From Paenibacillus phocaeensis (GTDB taxonomy: Bacteria; Bacillota; Bacilli; Paenibacillales; Paenibacillaceae): a stretch of DNA of 64,000 nucleotides. The position numbers and the translations under genes are program-made. The notes below the pieces were generated by a model. It was given only the letters and a program-made list of their open reading frames with translations, made no database searches and was not told the DNA's origin. Shown one piece after another: positions 50,512-60,105 of the stretch. The number at the start of each line of letters is the position of its first letter. Position 1 is the stretch's first letter. The stretch is taken from NCBI RefSeq assembly GCF_900021165.1, contig NZ_FCOQ01000033.1, forward strand, positions 58,702-122,701. Direction: 5' to 3'.

Positions 50512-52032
50512 TTAACCCTGCTGATTGGCGGGCTTTGCTGCCGCTCGCTCGATACGGTCCTTCGGCATCGCGATCACGACCAATACCGCGCAGACGGCCG
50601 GAACCAGCGCCCACATGAAGGTATGGGCGATCGAGGAGGACAAAGCCTCGGTGATTTTATCCAAAATCTCGGGCGGAATCAACGCTCTTTTCTCCGGACT
50701 CAGCACCTCCCGGGTATCCCCGAAATCTCCCCCGCCTTGTCCCATACCGGCAAATGCATCGCTCATCGCCCCCGACATCAGATTGCGCTGCACGATGCCA
50801 AAGATCGTAATCCCCAGCGTCATGCCAAGCGAGCGCAGGAACGAGTTCGTCGACGTTGCCGCTCCGCGCTGCCGCATGTCAAAGTGATGCACGGACGCCA
50901 TGCTAAGCACCGAGAAAGAAAATCCGACGCCAAAGCCCGTCAGGATACTGAAAAGCGTCAGCAGCAGACGGGAAGTATCATGGGTCAGCGTACTGAGCGC
51001 GAAAATACCTCCGACAAAGCAAACGACCGACAAGGCCATCACCGTGCGGTAAGGGATCCGGGAAGCCAGCATACCGCCCAGCATGCTGCCGATGACCGAG
51101 CCGATCATCATCGGCATCAGAATAATGCCGGAATTGGTTGCCGAACCGCCATATACGCCTTGCACAAAGATCGGGATATAGACCGTAGCAACGATAAACA
51201 CGCTCCCGTAAAACAAAGCCAGCAAACAGCTTGTCGCGTAAAGCCGGTTTTTGAACATGGCAAATGAAATGATCGGCTCCTGCGCCTTCGTCTCGAGCAG
51301 CAGAAATGCGACGAACAGGGCGGCGAACCCCGCAAACAATCCCAGAATCACACCGGAGTTCCAGGCATATTTCTCTCCGCCCAGCTCCAGTGCGAACATC
51401 AGGCATACCACAGCACCCACCAAAGTAAATGCCCCGCCCCAGTCGATCTGCTGCTTCGCGTGCGTCAGCGACTCCTTGTAGTAGGCGACAATCATCACCA
51501 GCGACACGATCCCAATCGGCACGTTGATATAGAAAACCCAATGCCAGTTGAGCGCATCGGTAATAAAGGCGCCTAGCAGCGGACCGAAAATACTGGACGT
51601 GCCAAATACGGCGCCCATCAGTCCGGTCATTTTCCCGCGCTTCTCTACCGGGAAGATATCATAAATGATCGTGAAAGCAATCGGCATCAGCGCCCCCCCG
51701 CCGATCCCTTGAATCGCCCGGTAGATACTGAGCTGAACGATGCTGCCGGCGAGCCCGCACAATACGGATCCAAGCAGGAACATCACGATGCCGAACAGGA
51801 AGAAGCGTTTCCGGCCGTACATATCCGACAGCTTGCCGAAGATCGGCGTTCCCGCCATAACCGCGACCATATAGGCCGAAGTGACCCAAACGAACTGCTC
51901 CATCCCGCCGAGATCAGCGACGATCGTCCCCATAGCCGTCGTCACGATCGTGTTATCCATCGCCGCCATCAAGATCGCCAGCATCAACCCGATCAAGATG
52001 AGCCGGGTCGGGTCTTTCTTTTCTGTAACCAA
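50512..52032 (-). CDS. DHA2-family multidrug MFS transporter (EmrB/QacA type)
   Basis: A 506-residue drug:H+ antiporter with about 14 helices. Motif A-like GKLSDMYGRKRFFLFG, DNTIVTTAMGTI (motif D1) and the motif-C segment IFGPLLGAFITDALNWHWVFYINVPIG are present. The start is TTG 52032 behind GGGGAG. It forms an efflux pair with the downstream PadR regulator. Confidence 0.94.
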   Translation of the reverse strand: MVTEKKDPTRLILIGLMLAILMAAMDNTIVTTAMGTIVADLGGMEQFVWVTSAYMVAVMAGTPIFGKLSDMYGRKRFFLFGIVMFLLGSVLCGLAGSIVQLSIYRAIQGIGGGALMPIAFTIIYDIFPVEKRGKMTGLMGAVFGTSSIFGPLLGAFITDALNWHWVFYINVPIGIVSLVMIVAYYKESLTHAKQQIDWGGAFTLVGAVVCLMFALELGGEKYAWNSGVILGLFAGFAALFVAFLLLETKAQEPIISFAMFKNRLYATSCLLALFYGSVFIVATVYIPIFVQGVYGGSATNSGIILMPMMIGSVIGSMLGGMLASRIPYRTVMALSVVCFVGGIFALSTLTHDTSRLLLTLFSILTGFGVGFSFSVLSMASVHHFDMRQRGAATSTNSFLRSLGMTLGITIFGIVQRNLMSGAMSDAFAGMGQGGGDFGDTREVLSPEKRALIPPEILDKITEALSSSIAHTFMWALVPAVCAVLVVIAMPKDRIERAAAKPANQQG

Positions 52033-52052
52033 GATCTTCTCCCCTTTGTTTC

Positions 52053-52070
52053 TTATTCAAATTTGAATAA
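52053..52070. promoter_or_regulatory. Perfect 18-bp palindrome upstream of the MFS gene
   Basis: TTATTCAAATTTGAATAA lies 21 bp upstream of the TTG start, in an AT-rich promoter region. It is a good candidate operator for the PadR protein of the same operon. Confidence 0.6.
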
Positions 52071-52225
52071 CTCATCTCTTTCTATTTTATTGAAAATATT
52101 TAAAATGTAAAACTTTAAAATTAAAATATTTCGCCCGCCCCCTCCCTCACCCGGCGCAACTATCGTTCCCGCAAGCTTTGCCCTATAATGGAACAAGAGA
52201 TCGTACGAAAGGAAGTTTTTGCAAA

Positions 52226-53311
52226 ATGAATGAAAAATGGACTGAGTTAGAACGCAAAATGCGTGAATCCGGCGTCAGCACCCTGTTGATTACCGATCCG
52301 AAGCACGTGTATTACCTGACCGGGTTCCTCAGCAATCCGCATGAACGGTTCCTCGGCGCCGTCCTGCAGGCCGGAAGCGAGCCTTTCCTGGTCGTCCCCG
52401 CGCTCGATGAGGAAGCCGCCCGCAAGGCGGCAGACCTTACGGAGATTCTGACGCACGGCGATACGGACGATCCTTACGCCCTGCTGCAGCAGCGCCTTGC
52501 CGGAGAGCTTGGAACGATTGGCTTTGAGAAAGAGCAGGTATCCGTGGCCAACTTCGAGCGCTTGCAGGAGAAACTGTCCTTCTCCAGCTCTATGGATGTA
52601 GGACCTTGGCTTCGGGACATGCGAGTAAGCAAAAGCCCGGAAGAGGTGGACAAAATCAAACATGCCGTACGTTTGATCGAGCAGGTGCTCAGCGAATCGC
52701 TGCAAAAGGTGCAAGACGGCGTGAGCGAAAGCGAGCTCGTCGCGGAAGTGGAATACCAAATCCGCAAGCTGGGGGCAGACGGTCCGTCCTTTGATTCCAT
52801 GGTGCTGTCGGGGGAGAAAACGGCCTTGCCTCACGGGGTTCCCGGCGATCGGCGAATCCGCCGCGGCGACCTGCTCATGTTTGATATCGGCGTTTACGCA
52901 GGCGGTTACGCTTCGGATATCACCCGCACCTTCGGAGTCGGCGAGTTGTCTGACGAGCTGATTCGCATTTATGAAACCGTGCTAGCCGCAAATGAAGCCG
53001 CGATAGCTGCCATCCGGCCGGGCGTCACCTTCGCCTCCATCGACCGCGCTGCCCGCGAGGTGATCGAAGCTGCCGGCTACGGCCCTTATTTTATCCATCG
53101 CCTGGGTCATGGGCTGGGGATCGATGTCCACGAGTTCCCTTCCGTTCATGGGGAGAACCAAGTTCTCCTCGCGGAGGGACATGTATTTACAGTTGAACCG
53201 GGCGTTTATGTGCCGGGAGTCGGCGGGGTCCGCATCGAAGATGATGTTCTGGTCACCGCAACCGGGGTGGAGGTCCTCACGACCTATCCGAAACAGTTAA
53301 CTTATATCTAA
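52226..53311 (+). CDS. Xaa-Pro aminopeptidase/dipeptidase (M24B family)
   Basis: A 361-residue metallopeptidase removing residues next to proline. The N-terminal creatinase-like domain (1 to about 130) precedes the pita-bread domain with all five metal ligands: Asp220, Asp231, His295, Glu324 and Glu338 (DIGVYAGGYASDITRTF, HRLGHGLGIDVHE, VEPGVYVPG, RIEDDVLV). ATG 52226 follows AAAGGAAG; a TATAAT-like box lies at about 52184. Confidence 0.94.
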   Translation: MNEKWTELERKMRESGVSTLLITDPKHVYYLTGFLSNPHERFLGAVLQAGSEPFLVVPALDEEAARKAADLTEILTHGDTDDPYALLQQRLAGELGTIGFEKEQVSVANFERLQEKLSFSSSMDVGPWLRDMRVSKSPEEVDKIKHAVRLIEQVLSESLQKVQDGVSESELVAEVEYQIRKLGADGPSFDSMVLSGEKTALPHGVPGDRRIRRGDLLMFDIGVYAGGYASDITRTFGVGELSDELIRIYETVLAANEAAIAAIRPGVTFASIDRAAREVIEAAGYGPYFIHRLGHGLGIDVHEFPSVHGENQVLLAEGHVFTVEPGVYVPGVGGVRIEDDVLVTATGVEVLTTYPKQLTYI

Positions 53312-53338
53312 CACGGGATGTTACTTTAAATTTTTGGA

Positions 53339-53379
53339 AGCCTTGCGATTCTAAAATGAGCCGCAGGGCTCTTTTTTTT
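53339..53379 (+). terminator. Terminator after the Xaa-Pro peptidase gene
   Basis: AGCCTTGCG pairs with CGCAGGGCT (one G-U pair) and is followed by eight T residues. Confidence 0.85.
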
Positions 53380-53579
53380 CGACTTTTTCCGATAGATTTA
53401 GGGTAATTTATGTGAAAATTCTTGCGAAAACCAAAAAAAGTGCGACTTTCTCGTTTTCAAAGGACATTTTTTCCTATAAAATGAAGCTAATGAACCACTG
53501 GTTAAAAAAAGAGAAGCCGACGGTTCGACCTATGCATCGATAAAGAATCTATTATTTAAGGGGAACGGAGAGGATTTTC

Positions 53580-55271
53580 GTGTTTAAGGTCATTAATCGC
53601 TCCATAAGCCGCAGGCTGATGAGTACCTATGCGGTGATCATTGTCGTATCTTCACTTTTGTTTAGTGTCAGCTTTTATAACATCTCGATGGGGATTATGA
53701 ATCAAAATGTGCTGCCACAGTTCGACAAGGTGCTGCAGACCAGTACGCAGGACATTTTCAAACGGCTGGATACGACCCAAGCCCTGCAGTTACTCAGCGG
53801 CAAGGATAATTCGCGGTTTGCGGTGGAGACGTATTTGACGAAAAGCACCAAGGACTTTAACTTGAGCAATGCTTATCTGCTTCAGATTCAGGAGGACGGG
53901 GCTGTCGTCTTGGCTACGAACGAGAATTCCGTGATGAAACCCGGCGATAAGCTCGAGCTCCAGTCAGCCATGACCGAAGCCAGCAAAGGCGGAGTCCATA
54001 TCAGCGAGCTCTATTCCGACCAGTTCGGCTCGCACAAAACGGCATTCATCCCGATTCCCGGCAGTCAAGCCATGTTGGCGGTAGGCCTTGACGCCACCTT
54101 CATCGAACAGAAGAAGGACCAAATTTTATACATATGTATTGGAATCACCTTGCTTGTTATTATCGCCGGGATGGCAGCGGCTTACTTTGTCAGTATGCGG
54201 ATTACGAAACCAATCAAGAAGCTGGTGGCGATCACGGAAAAAATGGCCGGCGGCGATTTCCGCCAGACGGTCGAGGTGAAGGGAAATGACGAAGTCGCCC
54301 AATTAGCCGGCAGCTTCCGGACGATGACCCAACAGCTCAAGGACATGTTCGCTGCCGTCATGCATACGTCGCACGCCGTCGTGGGCGGCTCGGAAGACTT
54401 GTCCCGCTCGGTCACGACGTTTGAGGATCTGATCTCCCAATCCAATGCAGCCACACAGGAAATTGAAACCGGCAGCATGACGATCGCTTCAGCGGCAGCC
54501 GAAAACGCTCGGGCGATGGAAGAAATCTCCCAGGGGGTCCAGCATATCGCCGCCTCGTCCGCCGAAGTCACCGAACGAATTGGACAAGCCGCCGACGAAG
54601 CCGGCACCGGGAATACCTTGGCGCAGACCGCGGTCACGCAAATGCAGCATGTCGAGGCAGCCGCTAACCAGACACTCGATCGTATCCGTACCTTAAACGA
54701 ACGTTCGGAATCGATCTCGAATGTTGTTGGAACGATTACGGAAATTACGAAACAGATTAATATTTTGGCGCTTAACGCCGCGATCGAAGCCGCGCGGGCC
54801 GGCGAGCATGGCAAAGGGTTCGCCGTTGTCGCCGAGGAAGTGCGCAAGCTGGCTGAGCAATCCCGCCAAGCGATGGAGGAAATCGGCGAGAATCTGCTCA
54901 GCATCCGTGAGGAGTCGGAAAACTCCGTCAGCGCAATGCAGCGGGCAAGCGAGGAAATCATCTCCGGTACGGAACGCGTTAAGCAAGCCGGGCAAGCGTT
55001 CGAGCAATTAACCGAACTGATCCAGAACATCAACTTGACGATTCAATCCGTCTCGGCATCCACGCAGCAGGTATCCGCCGGTACCGAGGAAGTGACCGCT
55101 TCCGTCGAGGAATCGGCCAACATTACCGCCAAGTCGCTCGTTAATGTGGAGCAAATCGCCAACTACTCGCAGCAGCAGCTCAGCGAAATGGAGTCTCACG
55201 CCCGCACGGTGCGCTCGCTGCATGAGCAGGCGTTGTCGCTGCAGGAATCGATAGCAAAATTCCGGATTTAA
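53580..55271 (+). CDS. Methyl-accepting chemotaxis protein
   Basis: A 563-residue chemoreceptor. Helix 1 (about 14-35), an extracytoplasmic sCache-like sensor (about 40-175), helix 2 (about 182-204), a HAMP domain (about 205-258; TKPIKKLVAITEKMAGGDF) and a long signalling coiled coil with the invariant tip INILALNAAIEAARAGEHGKGF. Start is GTG 53580 behind GGAGAGG. The ligand cannot be told. It is not near other chemotaxis genes here. Confidence 0.95.
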   Translation: MFKVINRSISRRLMSTYAVIIVVSSLLFSVSFYNISMGIMNQNVLPQFDKVLQTSTQDIFKRLDTTQALQLLSGKDNSRFAVETYLTKSTKDFNLSNAYLLQIQEDGAVVLATNENSVMKPGDKLELQSAMTEASKGGVHISELYSDQFGSHKTAFIPIPGSQAMLAVGLDATFIEQKKDQILYICIGITLLVIIAGMAAAYFVSMRITKPIKKLVAITEKMAGGDFRQTVEVKGNDEVAQLAGSFRTMTQQLKDMFAAVMHTSHAVVGGSEDLSRSVTTFEDLISQSNAATQEIETGSMTIASAAAENARAMEEISQGVQHIAASSAEVTERIGQAADEAGTGNTLAQTAVTQMQHVEAAANQTLDRIRTLNERSESISNVVGTITEITKQINILALNAAIEAARAGEHGKGFAVVAEEVRKLAEQSRQAMEEIGENLLSIREESENSVSAMQRASEEIISGTERVKQAGQAFEQLTELIQNINLTIQSVSASTQQVSAGTEEVTASVEESANITAKSLVNVEQIANYSQQQLSEMESHARTVRSLHEQALSLQESIAKFRI

Positions 55272-55290
55272 TCGGAATCGCTTCTGATCA

Positions 55291-56892
55291 TTAGCTTCGA
55301 CCCTCAGCCCGAATTCCGGCCAATTCGTAGATCAGGTCCATCCGCAAATGGCTGCGAACCTCGTCGGCCAGCCGGTCGAAAGCTTCTTCCTTCCGCAAGG
55401 AGGAATCAAAGGTGACGCCCAAGGGGTTCAGACCTTTGCTCATCCGCAAGCCGTCCAGCCACGCACGCCGCCAGGCATCGTTATGGAACAACCCGTGCAG
55501 ATACGTTCCGAACACTCTCCCATCGGCGCGTGCCGCGCCTTCCGGATGCGGGACGGCCTCAGCTTCTCCCGGGTCCGGCACGTCGGCTTGCAGGGAAAAC
55601 AAAGGACGGATGTCCCGAAGCTGCCGAGTGGAGCCGGCATGGATCTCATATCCCTCCAGCGGTAATTGGCCGTCGATCGTTTGACCAACTACACGTACCG
55701 TTCGTTTGCCCGGGAGGAAGGTTGTCGCTATGGGAAGCAAGCCCAGACCTGCCGCCGACCTCGGTTCAGCGGATTCTACCGCTTCGGGGTCGTGCAGCTG
55801 CTCCCCCAGCATCTGATACCCGCCGCAGATGCCGACCAGCTGGGTGTGCGTCTCCCTTTCGATCAGGCTGAGGATAACTTCCTCCAACCCTTGGCTCCGC
55901 AGGAACTCCAGATCACCGATCGTATCCTTGGTCCCCGGCAAAATAACCGCATCCGGACATCCCAGCTCCGACGGCTTGCTCACGTAACGAAGCGATACGT
56001 CCGGCTCGGCGGTCAAGGGATCGAAGTCCGTGAAGTTGGAAATCCGCGGATACCGAATGACGGCGATATCCAGTTCTTTGCATGAGGTTTCCGCCGGACG
56101 GGTCGCATAGGTCTCCAGGACAACGGAATCCTCCGCATCGATCCCCAGATCCGGCAGAAACGGAAGCACCCCGAGTACAGGAATGCCGGTCCGCTGCTCC
56201 AGCCATTCCAGCCCGGGCTGCAGCAGCGACAGATCACCGCGGAACTTGTTGATGATGAAGCCTTTGACCCGGGCGCGTTCCTGCGGTTCGAGCAGTTCCA
56301 GCGTGCCTACGAGAAAGGCGAATACGCCGCCGCGGTCGATATCGCCTACCAGAATCACCGGAGCATCCGCCCAGCCGGCCAAATTCATATTGACGATATC
56401 CCGTTGCTTCAGGTTGATTTCAGCCGGACTGCCCGCCCCTTCGATGATGACGATCCCGTGCTTTGCACGAAGCTTGCCCAGGGATTCCATCACCAACGGT
56501 TTGGCATGGGGCAGGAAATGCTCGCGATAATCCGAGGCGCTGAGATGCTCATAGGGGCGGCCGTGAACAACGATTTGCGAATGCATCTCACCGGTTGGCT
56601 TGATCAGCACCGGATTCATGTCGGTCGTAGCCGCGATGCCGCAAGCCTCTGCCTGAATACCTTGGGCCCGGCCGATCTCATAGCCATCCGCAGTGACATA
56701 CGAGTTCAGGGCCATATTCTGCGACTTGAACGGAGCCGGCTGCAGCCCGTCCTGCGCAAAGATACGGCACAGCGCCGTTACGATCACGCTTTTTCCCACG
56801 TCCGACGCTGTACCCTGAATCATAAGCACGGCTCCCAAGCCGCTGATGTTTGGGTTGTTCTTCTCAAGGAGCTGCTTCTGATTTTCGTTCAT
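55291..56892 (-). CDS. cobQ: Cobyric acid synthase
   Basis: A 533-residue glutamine-dependent amidase acting on adenosylcobyrinate diamide. The N-terminal P-loop domain has MIQGTASDVGKSVIVTALCR and NMALNSYVT; the C-terminal GATase domain has the nucleophile cysteine in GICGGYQMLG and the histidine in TYLHGLFHND. ATG 56892 is preferred to GTG 56904, which has no good ribosome binding site. It lies in the same direction as the cobalamin operon but 590 bp beyond cobS. Confidence 0.95.
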   Translation of the reverse strand: MNENQKQLLEKNNPNISGLGAVLMIQGTASDVGKSVIVTALCRIFAQDGLQPAPFKSQNMALNSYVTADGYEIGRAQGIQAEACGIAATTDMNPVLIKPTGEMHSQIVVHGRPYEHLSASDYREHFLPHAKPLVMESLGKLRAKHGIVIIEGAGSPAEINLKQRDIVNMNLAGWADAPVILVGDIDRGGVFAFLVGTLELLEPQERARVKGFIINKFRGDLSLLQPGLEWLEQRTGIPVLGVLPFLPDLGIDAEDSVVLETYATRPAETSCKELDIAVIRYPRISNFTDFDPLTAEPDVSLRYVSKPSELGCPDAVILPGTKDTIGDLEFLRSQGLEEVILSLIERETHTQLVGICGGYQMLGEQLHDPEAVESAEPRSAAGLGLLPIATTFLPGKRTVRVVGQTIDGQLPLEGYEIHAGSTRQLRDIRPLFSLQADVPDPGEAEAVPHPEGAARADGRVFGTYLHGLFHNDAWRRAWLDGLRMSKGLNPLGVTFDSSLRKEEAFDRLADEVRSHLRMDLIYELAGIRAEGRS

Positions 56893-57481
56893 CCCGTGCC
56901 CCACTCCATTCGTTCCGAATCATGTGCTGGGTTGTTGTCTCTGCGGGCCGCTTTGCACGATTATCCCTTTTGATAAGGATCGTCCGCAGCCCAAATCCCC
57001 TCGTCACTCCAGTTTCAATTTCTCAAATTTGTCGGTCTACCTCAGCTCAAGAAGGCATGCGTTTTCTCAACAGCTTCATTCACTCCAACCTCAGTAATCC
57101 GGCTCCGCTTCTCCATCTTGGCAACCTGACCAGCTGACCCATCTCGGCAAACCGCCCCAGTTTATCTATCTCGTTACCCTGATTCACTTCCCCGTCTCGT
57201 CCATGTGCTCAGTTTAACATCTCATCAACCTGATCCAGCTTGTCCACCTCGGTAATCCGACCCAGCTCCTCTTCTCTGCAACTTGATCAGCTTATCCCTC
57301 TCGTCAACCTGATCCAGTCTATCCACCTCGGCAATCCGACCCAGCTCGTCTTCTCTGCAACCTGACTGAATGGGATAATGGTGCAAAAGGCGCCCGAAAA
57401 CATCCACAGCCCCCCTCCCCCTCCCTGCCGCAAAAACAACAAACGGCTGGCCGGTTCCTATTGATGCTGAACTTCAGTTCA
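56893..57481. repeat. Spacer with ~79-bp degenerate tandem repeat and two interspersed elements
   Basis: Between cobS and cobQ, AACCTGATCCAG recurs at 57227 and 57306 within two ~79-bp units (CCACCTCGG-AATCCGACCCAGCTC, TTCTCTGCAAC); more diverged relatives extend back to about 57000. Copies of the GGGATAATSGTGCAAA element lie at 56952-56967 (minus) and 57372-57387 (plus), flanking the repeat. The open frames here are repeat artefacts. Confidence 0.7.
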
Positions 57482-58342
57482 TTACTGCAGGATCAACACG
57501 GCAAGCAGCAGCAAAACTACCTCCAGCCCTTCGCCGAGCGCTCCATAGGTATCGCCGGTCAACCCTCCCAGCTTGGCACTGATCCGCCGGGCCGCCCAGG
57601 TCCCCACTGCCCAGGCAATGAAAGGCGCCAAGCCGATATACAGCAAGGAGCGCAGCAGCAGAGCAGATCCATTCGCTCCTCGCAGCGACAGGAGCAAGGT
57701 CATCAACAGCACCATAACGGATAAGGTCACCGCCAGGATGGTGCTCCCCCAGGCGTCACGTTCGCCAAAGCCATGAAATTGTGCGGCTAACCCTTCACCC
57801 TGCCGAGCTTTGGGCCATCGATGCATCGCCCGGGTCATGAACCAGCGGCTCCACAGTGGCGCGAGCAACAGCGCCAGCCCCATCGTCAGGCTCCCCCCTT
57901 GGAAGAGGGATGCCAACAACGAGGCCTTGAGCAGAAGCAGAAGGACGCAGGCCAACACGCCCATGGCGCCGACCCGGCTGTCTTTCATGATCTCGAGCAT
58001 TTTCTCGCGCGGTCGGTAACTAAGCAACCCATCGGCTGTATCCATCCAACCGTCCAGATGCAGTCCGCCGGTCAGCCAAACCCAGAGAATTAAGGCAATC
58101 ACGGCTGCCGGAAGCGGAGGAAGCAGCCACGAGGTGAGCAAGCTGACCGCCAAAATGGAGGCGCCAATCGCCAGGCCAACCAGCGGGTAATAGGGGATGC
58201 TCCGCCGCAGCAATTCCGGGGTAAAATCCAGTTCGGCCCGCACCGGGAAGCGGGACAGAAACTGAAAAGCAGCCAGCATCGGCTGCATTACTCCAGGCTT
58301 GTCTGCCCGTGAGGGGACTTCGCGATCCGGCTTAGCGGTCAT
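57482..58342 (-). CDS. cobS: Adenosylcobinamide-GDP ribazoletransferase (cobalamin synthase)
   Basis: A 286-residue integral membrane enzyme joining adenosylcobinamide-GDP and alpha-ribazole. FQFLSRFPVRAELDF near the start, GGLHLDGWMDTADGLLS with the metal-binding aspartates and DSRVGAMGVLACVLLLLLKASLL are family hallmarks. Several hydrophobic helices follow. It overlaps cobU by four bases. Confidence 0.95.
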   Translation of the reverse strand: MTAKPDREVPSRADKPGVMQPMLAAFQFLSRFPVRAELDFTPELLRRSIPYYPLVGLAIGASILAVSLLTSWLLPPLPAAVIALILWVWLTGGLHLDGWMDTADGLLSYRPREKMLEIMKDSRVGAMGVLACVLLLLLKASLLASLFQGGSLTMGLALLLAPLWSRWFMTRAMHRWPKARQGEGLAAQFHGFGERDAWGSTILAVTLSVMVLLMTLLLSLRGANGSALLLRSLLYIGLAPFIAWAVGTWAARRISAKLGGLTGDTYGALGEGLEVVLLLLAVLILQ

Positions 58343-58926
58343 AAGCGATACTCCCGGCTTTTCAGCTCAATAGGAATTCCGGCTGTAACCAGAAAAACCT
58401 GGTCTGCGATAGACGCCATTGTACGGTTCAGCAGGCCGGCCCAATCCCGGTATTGCCGGCCAAGCGGATATTCGGGCACGATCCCGCTGCCTACCTCGTT
58501 CGTTACCATGATCAATGTGCCGGGGAAAGCTTCAACAGCGGCGGTCAACCGCTCGATTTCCTTCGCCAGGACCGCATCCGCTTCCCCCGGCTGATCCCCT
58601 GCGCCGAGCAGCACGTTCGACAGCCATAAGGTCAAGCAATCGATCAGCACGAACGATTCGCCGGTTTCCACCGCTCCAGCCTGATCAACCGGCCGTTCGC
58701 CCAACTGATGCAGCAGATCGGCCAGCCCCAGCGGTGCCTCGTGCGTCGTCCAGGCGAACCCGCTTTGCTCCCGCTGGAGACGGTGCAGGTTGATTCGGGC
58801 CCTCATTTCATCGTCGAACGCTTGCGCCGTGGCGATATAGCAGGCAGACTTCGCCTGCTTCATCACCCAGCGCTCGGCAAACGTGCTTTTGCCGCTGCGG
58901 GCGCCGCCGGTCACCACGATCTTCAT
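58339..58926 (-). CDS. cobU: Adenosylcobinamide kinase / adenosylcobinamide-phosphate guanylyltransferase
   Basis: A 195-residue bifunctional enzyme. P-loop GGARSGKSTFAE (7-18), YIATAQAFDDEMRARINLHR with the guanylylated histidine region, IDCLTLWLSNVL and VTNEVGSGIVPEYPLGRQYRDW. It overlaps cobT and cobS by four bases each. Confidence 0.95.
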   Translation of the reverse strand: MKIVVTGGARSGKSTFAERWVMKQAKSACYIATAQAFDDEMRARINLHRLQREQSGFAWTTHEAPLGLADLLHQLGERPVDQAGAVETGESFVLIDCLTLWLSNVLLGAGDQPGEADAVLAKEIERLTAAVEAFPGTLIMVTNEVGSGIVPEYPLGRQYRDWAGLLNRTMASIADQVFLVTAGIPIELKSREYRL

Positions 58927-60038
58927 CGCGTTGACTCCTTGTCGTTCCCGTCTTCAGCAGCTTGCCCGCCGTGCCCACCGTGTCCGCCGTCCGTGACACC
59001 GGCGCTTTCAAACGTCGCCATCTCGGCGTCGATGCGGCAAGCCGCATCGACGAGATGCAGCGCCAGCACGCCGCCTGTGCCTTCCCCAAGCCGCATGTCC
59101 AGCTCCAGCATCGGGTTCAGGCCAAGCTCCTGCAGAAGCGCACGGTGTCCTTGCTCGTGGGAGACGTGTGAAGCGATCAGATAACCGGCCGCTTCGGGCT
59201 GCAGGCGTACCGCCAGCAGCGCGGCGACGGTCGAAATGAAGCCGTCAATCACGACCGGGCAGCGGCGGGCGGCCGCCCCTAAGATAACGCCGGTCAATCC
59301 GGCGATCTCGAGTCCGCCCACTTTGGCCAACACGTCCAGCGGATCGCCCGCATCTGGACGATTCACTTCAAGCGCCCGCTCCACGACGGCCATTTTATGC
59401 CGCAGCCGCTCATCGTTGACTCCGGTTCCGCGTCCAACGCTCTGCTGCGGCGCGATCCCCGTCAGGCTGCTCATAATCGCCGCGCTGGCCGTGGTGTTGC
59501 CGATGCCCATCTCCCCGGTGATGAACAGCCGAACGCCTCGGGAGAACGCGTCATCTACCACCTCGGCACCGACACGGATGGCCGCTTCCGCTTCCTCCCG
59601 GCTCATCGCCGGTCCTTTGGCCATATTCCCCGTACCGTAACGTAGCTTCCGCTGAACCAGCCCCGGGTGCGACAGCTCCGCGTTCACTCCGATGTCTACG
59701 CATACGACGTCGGCCAACGCCTGACGCGCCAGCACATTTACCGCCGCGCCGCCGGACAGAAAGTTGTGCACCATCTGCGGCGTTACTTCCGCCGGAAATG
59801 CGCTAACCCCTTCCTCACAGACGCCGTGATCCGCGGCCATCACGATCACCGAACGATTCGGGAAAGCCGGCCGAACCTCCCCCGTAATGCCCGCCAGCTT
59901 CACCGCCAAGCCTTCCAGCTTGCCGAGACTTCCCGGCGGCTTCGTCAACCGGTCCAGATGGAACCGGGCGGCCTCCATCGCCGCTTCATCCAGCGGAGTG
60001 ATCGATTGAGCGAGCTGCTCAACTGAATCGTATCCCAT
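58923..60038 (-). CDS. cobT: Nicotinate-nucleotide-dimethylbenzimidazole phosphoribosyltransferase
   Basis: A 371-residue enzyme making alpha-ribazole phosphate. LTKPPGSLGKLEGLAVKLAGI, VMAADHGVCEEGVSAFP, FITGEMGIGNTTASAAI and the C-terminal ML(E/D)LDMRLGEGTGGVLAL with the catalytic glutamate are all present. The C-terminal ~20 residues are Gly/His-rich (GGHGGHGG), longer than usual. Second half of the cobalamin operon. Confidence 0.95.
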   Translation of the reverse strand: MGYDSVEQLAQSITPLDEAAMEAARFHLDRLTKPPGSLGKLEGLAVKLAGITGEVRPAFPNRSVIVMAADHGVCEEGVSAFPAEVTPQMVHNFLSGGAAVNVLARQALADVVCVDIGVNAELSHPGLVQRKLRYGTGNMAKGPAMSREEAEAAIRVGAEVVDDAFSRGVRLFITGEMGIGNTTASAAIMSSLTGIAPQQSVGRGTGVNDERLRHKMAVVERALEVNRPDAGDPLDVLAKVGGLEIAGLTGVILGAAARRCPVVIDGFISTVAALLAVRLQPEAAGYLIASHVSHEQGHRALLQELGLNPMLELDMRLGEGTGGVLALHLVDAACRIDAEMATFESAGVTDGGHGGHGGQAAEDGNDKESTR

Positions 60039-60105
60039 AACCGTTAATCCCCTTTCTTAACCTCGCTATTGCCCATCCGTATGACGATGTTCAACCTTCT
60101 GCCGG

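Noticed and set aside
53440..53579. SigD-type promoter before the chemoreceptor gene
   Set aside because: CAAA and CCTATAAA are present but their spacing is 11-12 bp instead of about 15, so no call is made.
57225..57407. 60-codon minus-strand open frame between cobS and cobQ
   Set aside because: It reads through a 79-bp tandem repeat; the repetitive protein is an artefact of the DNA repeat.
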